From NCBI RefSeq assembly GCF_004569295.1, contig NZ_SPQC01000006.1, positions 19,351 through 83,350 on the forward strand: a stretch of DNA of 64,000 bases. Reading direction: 5' to 3'. The translations under genes and the position numbers were made by a program. A model generated the notes under the pieces. The model was not told where the DNA came from. It ran no database searches and was given only the letters and a program-made list of their open reading frames with translations. The stretch is from Rothia nasimurium. Its GTDB lineage: Bacteria; Actinomycetota; Actinomycetes; Actinomycetales; Micrococcaceae. Of the stretch, positions 8,145 to 16,580 are shown in pieces. How positions within the stretch are numbered: position 1 is the stretch's first letter; every line of letters starts with the position of its first letter.

Positions 8145-8564
8145 ATGAGCAACGAAACTAGCTACCGTTTTGAAGATTCCGCTGAGCAGGGCAAGGCGCT
8201 GCCCGAGGGCCTGACTGCCGAGCAGGTTGAAGAAGTTAACGCCCAGATGCGCGATATCGCTGAGGTTCCCGCGGTTGAGGTCATTACCACCGCTGCTGTT
8301 CACCTCATGAGCGCCGCTGCCGTCAAATGCGGCCTGGCTGCTGAAGAGAACGCCGAAGACCTCAAAGATCTTGATGAGGCCCGCAAGCTGATTACCGCCC
8401 TGGCAGGTTTCGTCACCGCTGCGGCGCCCGAGATTGGTTCCCAGCACGCCGCTCCCCTGCGCGACGGCCTGCGTTCCCTCCAGCTGGCCTTCCGTGAGGC
8501 TTCCCCCTACCCGGATGCCCCCGGCAAGGGGCCCGGCGAAAAGTTCACCGGGCCGGTTTTCTAA
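8145..8564 (+). CDS. DUF1844 domain protein
   Basis: 139 aa. The core (about residues 45-105) has EVITTAAVHLMSAAAVKCGL and DLDEARKLITALAGFVTAA, the pattern of DUF1844, a small helical domain of unknown function that neighbours infC in many actinobacteria. The first 40 residues are acidic. The gene is divergent from infC. A GATTCT hexamer lies seven bases before the ATG with no ribosome-binding site between, so the mRNA may be leaderless, though the hexamer is an imperfect -10 match. Tail-to-tail overlap of 4 bases with the SseB-like gene. Confidence 0.88.
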   Translation: MSNETSYRFEDSAEQGKALPEGLTAEQVEEVNAQMRDIAEVPAVEVITTAAVHLMSAAAVKCGLAAEENAEDLKDLDEARKLITALAGFVTAAAPEIGSQHAAPLRDGLRSLQLAFREASPYPDAPGKGPGEKFTGPVF

Positions 8565-9481
8565 GCTGAAGCCAAGGCAATCTGCACTGAGTCAGCCTGC
8601 TCAGCAATGACCTGGTTGAGGGCGAGCCCCTGCTGGAAGGTCTGCACGGTCTGGTTGACCTGTTCCTGGGTGAGGCCGGGGCGGAGTTTGAGCATGATTT
8701 TCAGCTCTGGCCCGTGCCCACCACCTGCCAGTACGCGTCCGCTCGCGGTCTGCGAGTACACGCCGGTGCCGGGGCCTGCTTCAACCGCAACCACGGCAGA
8801 CAGGGGCGCTGCAATGTTGCTGAGTTCTTCGGAGACCCGGGGGCTGCGGTAGGAGGGCACCCATTCTTCTCCCTTGGCGATTGCCCAGAAAGCGGGGCGG
8901 CGCACGACGAAGGTGAGGTCGGCACCGGGATTTACCACAATCAGCTGGTTCTCGTCTTCAACGGCTGATAGGGCGGTTTTCCGCATATCTGCGGCAACCG
9001 GGCGGGCTAGGTCGTGCCAGGCGGTGAGGGCGTCTACGTTGGTGAAGACGGGGAGGGCGCGGCGTCCGTCCGGAGCTTGGATACTCACCAGCGCCATATC
9101 CGATTCTTTGTCTGATACCAGGCCGTGCTCGGTGATTTCTGCTTGAGATAGCTGGGCTACGACCGGGGCAAAGATACGCACGGAGCGCAGGGCGTCGACC
9201 ACGGCGACCTCATCGACCTCGCCCGCGGCAAAAGCATCGAGAACTTTTTGCAGGGCGGGGTCGGTTCTGCCGTCATCGCCGGGGAACTGGTGGGTGTGGC
9301 TGGTGCCCTCCCCCAGGTTACGTCCTTCCCAGGGCTGCCCGCCGGTATCGGTTTTTTGGCCGGCGGACGCCAGCTGGGCAGCAATATGTGCGGGGAGTTC
9401 CCGGCGGGGTGCGCTAGGGTCTCCGGGATTGCCGTGCCCGTGGGTGTGGGCGCGGTGCACGCGATCTGAAAAGTCTGTCAC
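8561..9481 (-). CDS. SseB-family protein
   Basis: 306 aa. Two-part architecture: a disordered P, G and H-rich N-terminus (residues 1-75), an SseB-like domain (about 80-210; LVSIQAPDGRRALPVFTNVDALTAW is the recognisable segment), and a C-terminal region about 215-300 resembling the second SseB domain. SseB domains were first named from type III secretion but are common in actinobacteria with no known role. The gene starts where priA ends (1-base overlap at 9481), so it belongs to the 3' end of the histidine operon. Function not assignable. Confidence 0.8.
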   Translation of the reverse strand: MTDFSDRVHRAHTHGHGNPGDPSAPRRELPAHIAAQLASAGQKTDTGGQPWEGRNLGEGTSHTHQFPGDDGRTDPALQKVLDAFAAGEVDEVAVVDALRSVRIFAPVVAQLSQAEITEHGLVSDKESDMALVSIQAPDGRRALPVFTNVDALTAWHDLARPVAADMRKTALSAVEDENQLIVVNPGADLTFVVRRPAFWAIAKGEEWVPSYRSPRVSEELSNIAAPLSAVVAVEAGPGTGVYSQTASGRVLAGGGHGPELKIMLKLRPGLTQEQVNQTVQTFQQGLALNQVIAEQADSVQIALASA

Positions 9482-10212
9482 TAGGGGCGACCTGCGACGT
9501 CGAGTGCCTGGGCGAGGGTGAATTTGCCGGCATAGAGGGCCTTGCCGGTGATAGCGCCCTCAACTCCGTGGGGCACCATAGTGCGCAGGGCTGCGATGTC
9601 GTCCAGCGTGGCGATACCGCCGGATGCGACCACCGGCTTATCGGTGCGCTCAGCGACCTTGCACAGAAGTTCTAGGTTGGGGCCCTGCAGAGTGCCGTCT
9701 TTGGTGACGTCGGTGACCACGTAGCGGGCGCAGCCGTCGTCGTTCAGGCGGTCGAGAACCTCCCAGAGGTTGCCGCCTTCTTTGGTCCAGCCGCGGGCGG
9801 CCAGTACGTCCCCGCGGACGTCCAGCCCAACAGCGATAACATCGCCGTGCTCGGCGATGACCTTACGGGTCCACTCGGGGTTTTCGAGGGCAGCGGTGCC
9901 CAGGTTGATGCGGGCGGGGCTGAGAGACAGGGCTCGTTCCAGGGATTCGTCGTCGCGGATGCCGCCCGACATCTCAATCTTGATGGAAAGTTCCTGAGCT
10001 ACCTCGGTCAGAATCTCGATGTTATCGCCGCGGCCAAAGGCAGCGTCGAGATCGACCAGGTGCAGCCATTCAGCACCGGCGTTCTGCCACTCTAGGGCAG
10101 CTTCGACGGGGGAACCGTAGTTGGTTTCCGATCCGGCTTCGCCCTGCACCAGGCGCACGGCCTGGCCGTTGGCTACGTCGACCGCGGGCAGCAGTTCGAG
10201 ACGATCAGTCAT
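9481..10212 (-). CDS. priA: Phosphoribosyl isomerase A (HisA/TrpF-type PriA)
   Basis: 243-aa TIM barrel converting ProFAR to PRFAR in histidine synthesis; in actinobacteria the same enzyme (PriA) usually also isomerises phosphoribosyl-anthranilate for tryptophan synthesis. Visible: [19 protein letters not shown] with the catalytic Asp at residue 11, [14 protein letters not shown], and [15 protein letters not shown] with the second catalytic Asp, plus phosphate loops ending [10 protein letters not shown]. The ATG at 10210-10212 has AAGGAGATAACA upstream. It lies in a his operon without trpF in view. Dual activity is inferred from lineage. Confidence 0.95.
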   Translation of the reverse strand: MTDRLELLPAVDVANGQAVRLVQGEAGSETNYGSPVEAALEWQNAGAEWLHLVDLDAAFGRGDNIEILTEVAQELSIKIEMSGGIRDDESLERALSLSPARINLGTAALENPEWTRKVIAEHGDVIAVGLDVRGDVLAARGWTKEGGNLWEVLDRLNDDGCARYVVTDVTKDGTLQGPNLELLCKVAERTDKPVVASGGIATLDDIAALRTMVPHGVEGAITGKALYAGKFTLAQALDVAGRP

Positions 10213-10265
10213 TGTTATCTCCTTGGGAGTAGGACAGTAAAAATCTAGGTCTAGGGGGCGGCGGG

Positions 10266-10436
10266 CTAGCTGTAGTTCATCACGACGTACAGGCCGTACC
10301 CGGCAAAGGCTAGGCCCACCAGCAGCAGTACGAGCTGGGCCACCCAGGTAATTTTTTGCTTGTAGAAGGAGTAGGCTCCGCCGATGAACATCATGCCTAC
10401 GGTCATGAGCAGTAGCCCGGAGGTTGTAGCTGACAT
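10266..10436 (-). CDS. Small two-helix membrane protein inside the his operon
   Basis: 56 aa, read directly from the sequence: it starts [20 protein letters not shown] (helix 1 about residues 7-23), continues [10 protein letters not shown] as a basic loop, has helix 2 about 33-52 ([18 protein letters not shown]) and ends MNYS. The ATG at 10434-10436 is 3 bases after the hisH stop and the gene precedes priA, so it is co-transcribed. Family not recognised; function unknown. Confidence 0.7.
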   Translation of the reverse strand: MSATTSGLLLMTVGMMFIGGAYSFYKQKITWVAQLVLLLVGLAFAGYGLYVVMNYS

Positions 10437-10439
10437 ACC

Positions 10440-11120
10440 CTACTTCGCCCCGTCTAGACGCCCGGTTACGGGCAGGGAATTAATCCAGTTCTTAAGCAGG
10501 CGGATGCCGGCTTCACCCGACTTTTCGGGGTGGAACTGGGTGGCAGCTAAGGGCCCGTTTTCGACTGCCGCGATGAAGTCACCGCCGTGGTTAGCCCAGG
10601 TAACTTGCGGCGGCAGCATGGCTTCGTTGTTCTGGTCGAAGGTCCATTCTTGCACCCCGTAAGAGTGCACAAAGTAGAAGCGTTCGTTCTCAATACCGGC
10701 AAAGAGCGTGGACCCTTCAGGTGCGCGGACGGTATTCCACCCCATATGGGGCACGACCTCGGCTTTGAGCTTTTCAACGGCGCCGGGCCACTCGCCCAGG
10801 CCGTCGGCTTCAACTCCGTGCTCAACGCCCTTTTCGAACATGACCTGTAGGCCCACGCAGATGCCGAGTACGGGGCGTCCGCCCGCAACGCGCCTGCCAA
10901 TCATGCGGATAGCGTCCGCCTCTTTGATCCCGTCCATCACGGCCTTGAAAGCACCGACACCGGGCACGACCAGGCCGTCTGCTCCCAGCACGTCTGACTC
11001 CTTGCGGGACAGCACCACGTGGGCGCCGGCTTCTTCAAGGGCGCGGACGGCTGAGCGCACGTTCCCTGCCCCGTAGTCAAGGACGGTCACGGTGGGCTTC
11101 TGCTGTAGAGTCTCGCTCAT
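10440..11120 (-). CDS. hisH: Imidazole glycerol phosphate synthase, glutamine amidotransferase subunit
   Basis: Class I glutaminase that supplies ammonia to HisF for making IGP and AICAR. 226 aa. Catalytic Cys88 in [10 protein letters not shown], His197 and Glu199 in [12 protein letters not shown]; oxyanion loop PGVGAF near residue 53. Overlaps hisB by one base at 11120. HisF is not in the window, so it is either downstream of this operon elsewhere or unlinked. Confidence 0.97.
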   Translation of the reverse strand: MSETLQQKPTVTVLDYGAGNVRSAVRALEEAGAHVVLSRKESDVLGADGLVVPGVGAFKAVMDGIKEADAIRMIGRRVAGGRPVLGICVGLQVMFEKGVEHGVEADGLGEWPGAVEKLKAEVVPHMGWNTVRAPEGSTLFAGIENERFYFVHSYGVQEWTFDQNNEAMLPPQVTWANHGGDFIAAVENGPLAATQFHPEKSGEAGIRLLKNWINSLPVTGRLDGAK

Positions 11121-11752
11121 TAGAGAGCTCCCTTGGTGGAGGGGATACCGGCGTGGCGGGGGTCGGGCTCTACTGCCTGACGCAGAGCGCGGGCGAGAGC
11201 CTTGAACTGGGCTTCAGCGATATGGTGGGGGTCGCGCCCGCCCAGCAGGGTGATATGCAGGCAGATACCGGCATGATAGGCAAAAGCCTCAAAGACGTGG
11301 CGCACCATTGAACCGGTGAAGTGCCCACCGATGAGGTGGTATTCGAACCCTTCGGGCTCGCCGGTGTGGACCAGGTAGGGGCGGCCAGAAATATCGACCA
11401 CGGCAGAGGCCAGAGCTTCATCAAGGGGCACGGTGGCAGTACCGAAGCGGCGGATGCCCGCCTTATCGCCCAGTGCCTGACGGAGTACCTCGCCCAGCAC
11501 GATGCCGGTATCTTCAACGGTGTGGTGCACATCGATGTGGGTATCGCCAGAGCACTTGATGGTCATGTCAATCAGGGAGTGCTTGGACAGAGCGGTGAGC
11601 ATGTGGTCGTAGAAGGGCACACCGGTGTCGATGTCTGATACGCCGGCGCCGTCGAGGTTAATTTCGACGCTGACGGACGACTCGCTGGTTGCCCGCTCCA
11701 TCTTTGCAATACGAGGGCCAATGCCGGTGGATGATTCAGTAGGTACTGCCAT
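11120..11752 (-). CDS. hisB: Imidazoleglycerol-phosphate dehydratase
   Basis: Monofunctional HisB, 210 aa, removing water from IGP to give imidazole acetol phosphate; a Mn-dependent 24-mer in other species. Metal-binding signatures: [12 protein letters not shown] near residue 80 and [20 protein letters not shown] near 175. Length is normal for an actinobacterial HisB. Sits between hisC (54-base gap) and hisH (overlap), so it is in the operon driven from in front of hisC. Confidence 0.97.
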   Translation of the reverse strand: MAVPTESSTGIGPRIAKMERATSESSVSVEINLDGAGVSDIDTGVPFYDHMLTALSKHSLIDMTIKCSGDTHIDVHHTVEDTGIVLGEVLRQALGDKAGIRRFGTATVPLDEALASAVVDISGRPYLVHTGEPEGFEYHLIGGHFTGSMVRHVFEAFAYHAGICLHITLLGGRDPHHIAEAQFKALARALRQAVEPDPRHAGIPSTKGAL

Positions 11753-11806
11753 GTCTGTCTCTTTTTCTAAGGTGTCTGCCGGTGTGGATATGACTGTGCG
11801 TTGCGT

Positions 11807-12916
11807 TTAGCGCTCGAAAGTCTGCACGTAGTCGGTGAGGTGGTCTAAGAAGACGCTGGTCTCGGCTTCGGTACCGGCGGTGACGCGCAGGTAGCCGGGA
11901 ATCCCGTTATCGCGCACCAGGACGCCGCGTTCTAGCAGGTAGTTCCAGGCAGCTTTTTCGTCCTTGAGTCCGCCGAAGAACACAAAGTTAGAATCCGATA
12001 CAGCCGGTTCTAGCCCCAGGCCGGTGAGGTGCTCCACGATGCGGTCGCGCTGGGCGCGGATGTCGTCGACGTTAGCCAGTAGCTGGGTGCGGTGACGCAG
12101 GGCTGCAATCGCAGTTGCCTGGGTAACGGCTGAGAGGTGGTAGGGCAGGCGAACCAGGCGGACGGCGTCGGCAACAGCGGGATCTGCTGCAAAGTAGCCC
12201 AGACGAGCACCTGCCAGGGCGAAGGCCTTGCTCATGGTTCGGGAGACAACCAGATTAGGGCGGCCGGGAAGTAGGGTGAGAGCGTTCTGGGTGCGGTCTT
12301 GGGCAAACTCTGCGTAGGCCTCATCGACCACGACGATACCGTTGTAGGCTGCCACCGCATCGTAGACCGCTTCGATAACGTCTAGCCCCAGGCCGGTACC
12401 GGTGGGGTTATTGGGTGAGCAGAGAATAACAATAGAGGGCTTGTGCTCTTCAATTTGTTCAACTGCTGAATCCGCAGTGAGGGAGTAGTCGGCTGCGCGG
12501 GTACCCGCGATAAAAGCGGTATTGGTGCCGTCTGCCAGCAGGGGGTACATAGAGTAGGTGGGTACGAAGCTCATGACCGAGCGCCCGGGGCCGCCAAAGA
12601 CCTGCATGAGTTGCTGGAGAATCTCGTTGGAGCCGTTAGCTGCCCAGATGTTTTCGGGGGTCAAACCGTGCCCCAGGTAGTCTGCCAGTTCTGCCCTGAG
12701 GGTATCGAACTCGCGGTCGGGGTAGCGGTTCAGGGTTACGGCGGCCTCTGCTACATCGCGCGTGATGGCATCGATGACTTCTTGCGGCATGGGGTGAGTG
12801 TTCTCGTTAACGTTGAGGGTTACCGGAACATCAATCATGGGTGCGCCGTAGGGTGAACGGCCCCGCAAATCTTCGCGCAGGGGCAGGGCTTCGAGTGCTG
12901 TGGTAGTTTCGGTCAC
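11807..12916 (-). CDS. hisC: Histidinol-phosphate aminotransferase
   Basis: PLP enzyme, fold type I, converting imidazole acetol phosphate and glutamate to histidinol phosphate and 2-oxoglutarate. 369 aa from the GTG at 12914-12916. Key parts: ANGSNEILQQLMQVFGGPG (cofactor pocket), SPNNPTGTGLG, VVDEAYAEFAQD, and RTMSKAFALAGARLGY with the Schiff-base lysine. The frame is open to 12973, but GTG at 12916 starts VTETTTALEALPLREDLRG, the family N-terminus, and has a -10 box directly upstream. First gene of the operon. Confidence 0.95.
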   Translation of the reverse strand: MTETTTALEALPLREDLRGRSPYGAPMIDVPVTLNVNENTHPMPQEVIDAITRDVAEAAVTLNRYPDREFDTLRAELADYLGHGLTPENIWAANGSNEILQQLMQVFGGPGRSVMSFVPTYSMYPLLADGTNTAFIAGTRAADYSLTADSAVEQIEEHKPSIVILCSPNNPTGTGLGLDVIEAVYDAVAAYNGIVVVDEAYAEFAQDRTQNALTLLPGRPNLVVSRTMSKAFALAGARLGYFAADPAVADAVRLVRLPYHLSAVTQATAIAALRHRTQLLANVDDIRAQRDRIVEHLTGLGLEPAVSDSNFVFFGGLKDEKAAWNYLLERGVLVRDNGIPGYLRVTAGTEAETSVFLDHLTDYVQTFER

Positions 12917-12922
12917 TCCCCT

Positions 12923-12928
12923 AGTGTA
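12923..12928 (-). promoter_or_regulatory. -10 element of hisC, leaderless transcript likely
   Basis: TACACT on the minus strand ends six bases before the hisC GTG (TACACT-AGGGGA-GTG). A start at the usual 6-7 bases past the hexamer would make the GTG the first codon of the mRNA. The purines AGGGGA are too close to the GTG to work as a normal ribosome-binding site. Confidence 0.6.
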
Positions 12929-12991
12929 GCGACCTAGCCCCGTATGCTGCATTCTTGTTTCGCAGTCTGGCATAGGGCACCGCTCTTTTTC

Positions 12992-13594
12992 TTACTGTGA
13001 CTGGGTGTAGACAGGCACCTCAAGAACCTGGCCGGGAACCAGCTGAGCACTGGTAAGGTCGTTAATCTGCATGATCCGATTGATGACGTCTCGATTATCT
13101 TCACCGGGCGCCGCATCTGCTGCGATAGTCCAGAGAGTATCGCCGTGCACAACGGTGACCGTTTGGCTGACCGGAACAACAGGTTCGACAGTGGCGCTCT
13201 TGGCTTCGCCGGGTGCAAGGAAAGTCAGGGCACCGAGAACCACAAGAGCCACAAGGGTGAGTAGAGGCAGGCCCCTAAAAACCAGACGACCCCGGCGGGT
13301 CAGACGGATTTTCTGGCGCTCCGTCTTCGCTTTCTGAGACGGTTCTACTACCGCGCTAGGCTGCTGAGCTGGGGCAGAAGCAGCAGGGCGGGAAGGCAGA
13401 TTCCGCAAGGGAGCTACAGGTGCAGGGCGAACAGGCACAGGTGCCGCAAAACGAATACGGTACTGGGGTTGCCGCAGTGCCCCGGCCGATGCGGGCACCT
13501 GCGGGTGCTGACGGGCGGTAAAAGTAGCAGCCTGATCAAGGGGCTTCTTCAAAGAAGTACGAGCCATAAACTCGGGCAAGGCGATGGTGCTCAT
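12992..13594 (-). CDS. LysM-domain membrane protein divergent from lexA (possible SOS division inhibitor)
   Basis: 200 aa from the ATG at 13592-13594 (AGGAGAAAGACTT upstream; the frame is open further but without such a site). A proline/alanine-rich N-terminal region (to about residue 95) is followed by one membrane helix (LVFRGLPLLTLVALVVLGAL, about 108-127) and a C-terminal LysM domain (about 143-197; VVHGDTLWTIAADA...PGQVLEVPVY) that would bind peptidoglycan outside. LysM proteins beside lexA include YneA of Bacillus and similar actinobacterial proteins that delay division during DNA damage; that role here is inferred from position, domain and the SOS-like boxes between the two genes. Confidence 0.8.
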   Translation of the reverse strand: MSTIALPEFMARTSLKKPLDQAATFTARQHPQVPASAGALRQPQYRIRFAAPVPVRPAPVAPLRNLPSRPAASAPAQQPSAVVEPSQKAKTERQKIRLTRRGRLVFRGLPLLTLVALVVLGALTFLAPGEAKSATVEPVVPVSQTVTVVHGDTLWTIAADAAPGEDNRDVINRIMQINDLTSAQLVPGQVLEVPVYTQSQ

Positions 13595-13684
13595 AAGTCT
13601 TTCTCCTGATTCACGCTCAAACATTCAACCAAAAGTCGAATCTTTGTTTTAAAAATTCTTCGTATCTATGTTCTATCAGAAAAA

Positions 13685-13721
13685 TCGAACATAGTCGAGA
13701 AAAATTAGAACAAATGTTTGA
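13685..13721. promoter_or_regulatory. LexA (SOS) box region between LysM gene and lexA
   Basis: The AT-rich divergon holds SOS-like palindromes of the GAAC-N4-GTTC type. GAAC-AAAT-GTTTGA at 13708-13721 is the best; TCGAAC-ATAG-TCGA at 13685-13698 is a less regular second; TCGAATCTTTGTTTTA near 13636 is a weak third. A TTGACA at 13735-13740 with TTGATA 17 bases on could be the lexA promoter, placing the best box just upstream. This fits LexA autoregulation and control of the LysM gene. Confidence 0.6.
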
Positions 13722-13812
13722 ATAACCTGTTTGCTTGACATAGTCTTAGAAGACCACTTGATAGTGAACACCGGGTGGCTGACATTTTAAGAACCAACAG
13801 AGACGAGATACC

Positions 13813-14529
13813 GTGAGCGAACGAACTCCGCAGACTCCGGCAAGCCCGCCCCACAAGGGCTCTCGCCCCCTCACTGCCCGCCAGAAAAAAATTTTGAGCG
13901 CCATTTCCAGCGCTATTGATGAGCACGGCTACCCGCCGTCTATGCGTGAAATCGGTGACCTTGTTGGTCTCGCTTCACTCTCATCTGTTACCCATCAGCT
14001 CTCTCGCCTCGAAGAGATGGGGTACATTAGGCGCGACCCCAAGCGCCCTCGCGCCATTGAGGTTCTCACCGGCGAGACCTCCCCCGACGAAGCTAAGCCT
14101 GAAACGAGCGTCATCACGCTGCCGATTGTGCCTACCTTCGCGCAGACCGATGATAACCTCGCTACCGTTCCCCTGGTCGGCCGTATTGCTGCGGGTTCGC
14201 CCATTGCCGCTGAGCAGGCAATTGAAGACGTCATGACGCTCCCCCGCCAGCTCGTAGGTCAGGGCGACCTCTTTATGCTGCGCGTCAAGGGGGACTCCAT
14301 GGTCGATGCTGCGATTTGCGATGGTGACTGGGTCGTAGTGCGTGCCCAGAACACTGCCCAGAACGGTGACATCGTCGCGGCCCTGCTCGACGACGAGGCC
14401 ACCGTTAAGACCTTCCGCCAGCGCGATGGTCACACCTGGTTGCTGCCCCAGAACACCCAGTACGAGCCCATCCTGGGCGATAAAGCCACCATTATGGGTA
14501 AGGTCGTCTCCGTACTGCGCAGTCTCTAA
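13813..14529 (+). CDS. lexA: LexA repressor
   Basis: SOS master repressor, 238 aa. The N-terminal winged helix (about residues 20-85; [20 protein letters not shown] and [18 protein letters not shown]) binds SOS boxes. The C-terminal S24 latent protease has the cleavage site Ala127-Gly128 (GRIAAGSPI), nucleophile Ser162 ([10 protein letters not shown]) and general base Lys199 (DEATVKTF). Start is a GTG at 13813 (VSERTPQ). RecA-DNA filaments would trigger self-cleavage. Divergent from the LysM gene. Confidence 0.98.
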   Translation: MSERTPQTPASPPHKGSRPLTARQKKILSAISSAIDEHGYPPSMREIGDLVGLASLSSVTHQLSRLEEMGYIRRDPKRPRAIEVLTGETSPDEAKPETSVITLPIVPTFAQTDDNLATVPLVGRIAAGSPIAAEQAIEDVMTLPRQLVGQGDLFMLRVKGDSMVDAAICDGDWVVVRAQNTAQNGDIVAALLDDEATVKTFRQRDGHTWLLPQNTQYEPILGDKATIMGKVVSVLRSL

Positions 14530-14543
14530 GACCTAGCCTCTAA

Positions 14544-16580
14544 CTAGTCGATTGACTGTTTGAGGCGCTCGAGCGCTCCTAATACGACATCCTTGCGGGT
14601 AGTTGTCCAGAAGGGCGGAAGAGACTTCACCAGGTAGGAGCCGTAGCGCTGAGTAGCGATGCGGGAATCAAGGACAGCCACAACTCCCCTGTCACCGACC
14701 GACCGTACCAGGCGGCCGGCGCCCTGGGCCATGCGTACCGCCGCGTGGTAGGCAGACACAGCCATAAAGCCATTACCGCCAGCAGCTGCTACCGCCCGAG
14801 TGCGCGCCTGCGACAGCGGATCGTCGGGGCGAGGGAAGGGAATACGGTCCATCATGACCAGGCGGCAGGAGTCGCCAGGAACGTCCACGCCCTGCCAGAG
14901 ACTCATGGTGCCAAAAAGGCAGGAATCGGTGTCCTCGGTGAACTCCTTCACCAGGGCACGCAGAGACGACTCCCCCTGCAGAAGAATGTTCAGGTCGGTG
15001 CGTTCCCGCACATACTCGGCAGCCAGCTCAGCACCGCGCTTAGAGGAAAAGAGCCCCAGCGCGCCGCCACCCGAGGAAGTCACAAGCTCAACGATACGGT
15101 CCAGCTGCTCTACCGAAACTCCCCGCCCAGGTTTAGGCAGGTCAGAGGCTAGATACAGCACGCCCTGCTTGGGGTAGTTAAAGGGTGAGCCCACGTTGAT
15201 ACCGTCCCAGCGCGGAGCGTCCTTACCCATCAGCCCCAGGGCACCAGCGGCGGCATCAAAACTTTCTCCCACCGTCAGCGTCGCAGATGTCAGCACCACG
15301 GTGCGGTTTTCGAAAAGCCCCTCTCGCAGGTAACCGGCAACCGAAATAGGGGCAATGTTCAGGGTAGCGGGGTCATCGTCGGCTGCCGCCACGTACCCCC
15401 TACCGGGCTCCCAAGAGCCGGTACGAGAAACCCAAATAACCTGGTAGAGCGGGTCAGCGGTCAACATCTTATCTGAGGTTTCGTGCACCTCTGTCAGGGC
15501 GGCACGCGCCATCTGGCGGCCGGCGTCGCCGTCCTTGTCCCCGCTCTTCGTATCGGTGAGAGCCTGACGCGCTGCATCACGCACGCGTTCCATGGCAGCG
15601 GCAACCCGGTCAGGCAAGCCCTTAGGCATCATCTCGGCGGGTACCCCATTGAGCGAGTCGTCAAGAGCGAGCGCTGCCTGTTCTAGTGCCTTGTGGTCAG
15701 CATCCGTGTGCCGTTTGAGGCTGCGGGCAACCTTGGTAATAGCGGCCGGCGAGAGTGCCCCGGTGACAGCGCCCGTGACACGGTCAGCCAGTTCGTGAGC
15801 CTCATCGATGATGGCGACGTCGTGGTCGGGTAGCACCGCAGCACCCTCAAAGGCGTTGATAGCGAGAAGGGCGTGGTTGGTAATGACGATATCTGATTCA
15901 GCTGCCCTGGTTCGGGCCATCTCGCTGAAACATTCTTCGACCAGGGGGCATTTTTTGCCCAGGCATTCTGAGGCGGTGACGGCTACCTGCCGCCATGCCT
16001 TATCGCTCACGCCTGGCAACAGCTCGTCGCGGTCGCCGGTGTCGGTGGTCTGTGCCCATTCGCGAAGGCGCACAACTTCTTCCCCCAGTTTTCCGGAGGG
16101 GCCGGTGGCGCCGGTAGTGGCGTCCATATCGAAGAGGGCATCTCCGTCGTCCTCGGGATAGCCGCCTTCGAGCTTGTGCAGGCAGACGTAGTTGTTGCGG
16201 CCCTTGAGGATAGCGACGTCGGTTTCGTGCTCGGGTTCATCGCCCAGGGATTCCAGCAGGCGCGGAATATCGCGATTAACGATCTGGGATTGCAGGGCTA
16301 GGGTTGCAGTAGCCACCACGATAGGTTTTTCTGCTGTTTGGGCAGCATGAATGGCGGGCACCAGGTAGCCCAGGGACTTACCGGTGCCAGTGCCAGCCTG
16401 CACCAGCAGGTGTTTTTCGGTGTCGAGGGCACGGGCTACGTGGGCTGCCATGGTGCGCTGGCCGTCGCGCTTCTGGCCGCCAGAGCGCTCCACGACGGTA
16501 TCGAGGAGCTGTAGGACGGGCTTGGCTCCGGGCAGGGTCTCTAGCTCCTGCCCGGTGGGTGCGGTGACGTGGTCGTTCAT
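14544..16580 (-). CDS. DinG-family ATP-dependent DNA helicase
   Basis: 678-aa superfamily 2 iron-sulfur helicase of the XPD/DinG type, unwinding 5'-3' and probably resolving R-loops or forked structures. Walker A QAGTGTGKSLGYLVPA near residue 60, DEAH box IIDEAHELADRV, and motif VI QGAGRLVRSVGDRG near the C-terminus. Between motifs Ia and II are cysteines in NNYVCLHKLEGG and ECLGKKCPLVEECF that could ligate a 4Fe-4S cluster. The ATG overlaps the hflX stop by four bases (coupled). Next to lexA; no clear SOS box of its own was seen. Confidence 0.92.
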   Translation of the reverse strand: MNDHVTAPTGQELETLPGAKPVLQLLDTVVERSGGQKRDGQRTMAAHVARALDTEKHLLVQAGTGTGKSLGYLVPAIHAAQTAEKPIVVATATLALQSQIVNRDIPRLLESLGDEPEHETDVAILKGRNNYVCLHKLEGGYPEDDGDALFDMDATTGATGPSGKLGEEVVRLREWAQTTDTGDRDELLPGVSDKAWRQVAVTASECLGKKCPLVEECFSEMARTRAAESDIVITNHALLAINAFEGAAVLPDHDVAIIDEAHELADRVTGAVTGALSPAAITKVARSLKRHTDADHKALEQAALALDDSLNGVPAEMMPKGLPDRVAAAMERVRDAARQALTDTKSGDKDGDAGRQMARAALTEVHETSDKMLTADPLYQVIWVSRTGSWEPGRGYVAAADDDPATLNIAPISVAGYLREGLFENRTVVLTSATLTVGESFDAAAGALGLMGKDAPRWDGINVGSPFNYPKQGVLYLASDLPKPGRGVSVEQLDRIVELVTSSGGGALGLFSSKRGAELAAEYVRERTDLNILLQGESSLRALVKEFTEDTDSCLFGTMSLWQGVDVPGDSCRLVMMDRIPFPRPDDPLSQARTRAVAAAGGNGFMAVSAYHAAVRMAQGAGRLVRSVGDRGVVAVLDSRIATQRYGSYLVKSLPPFWTTTRKDVVLGALERLKQSID

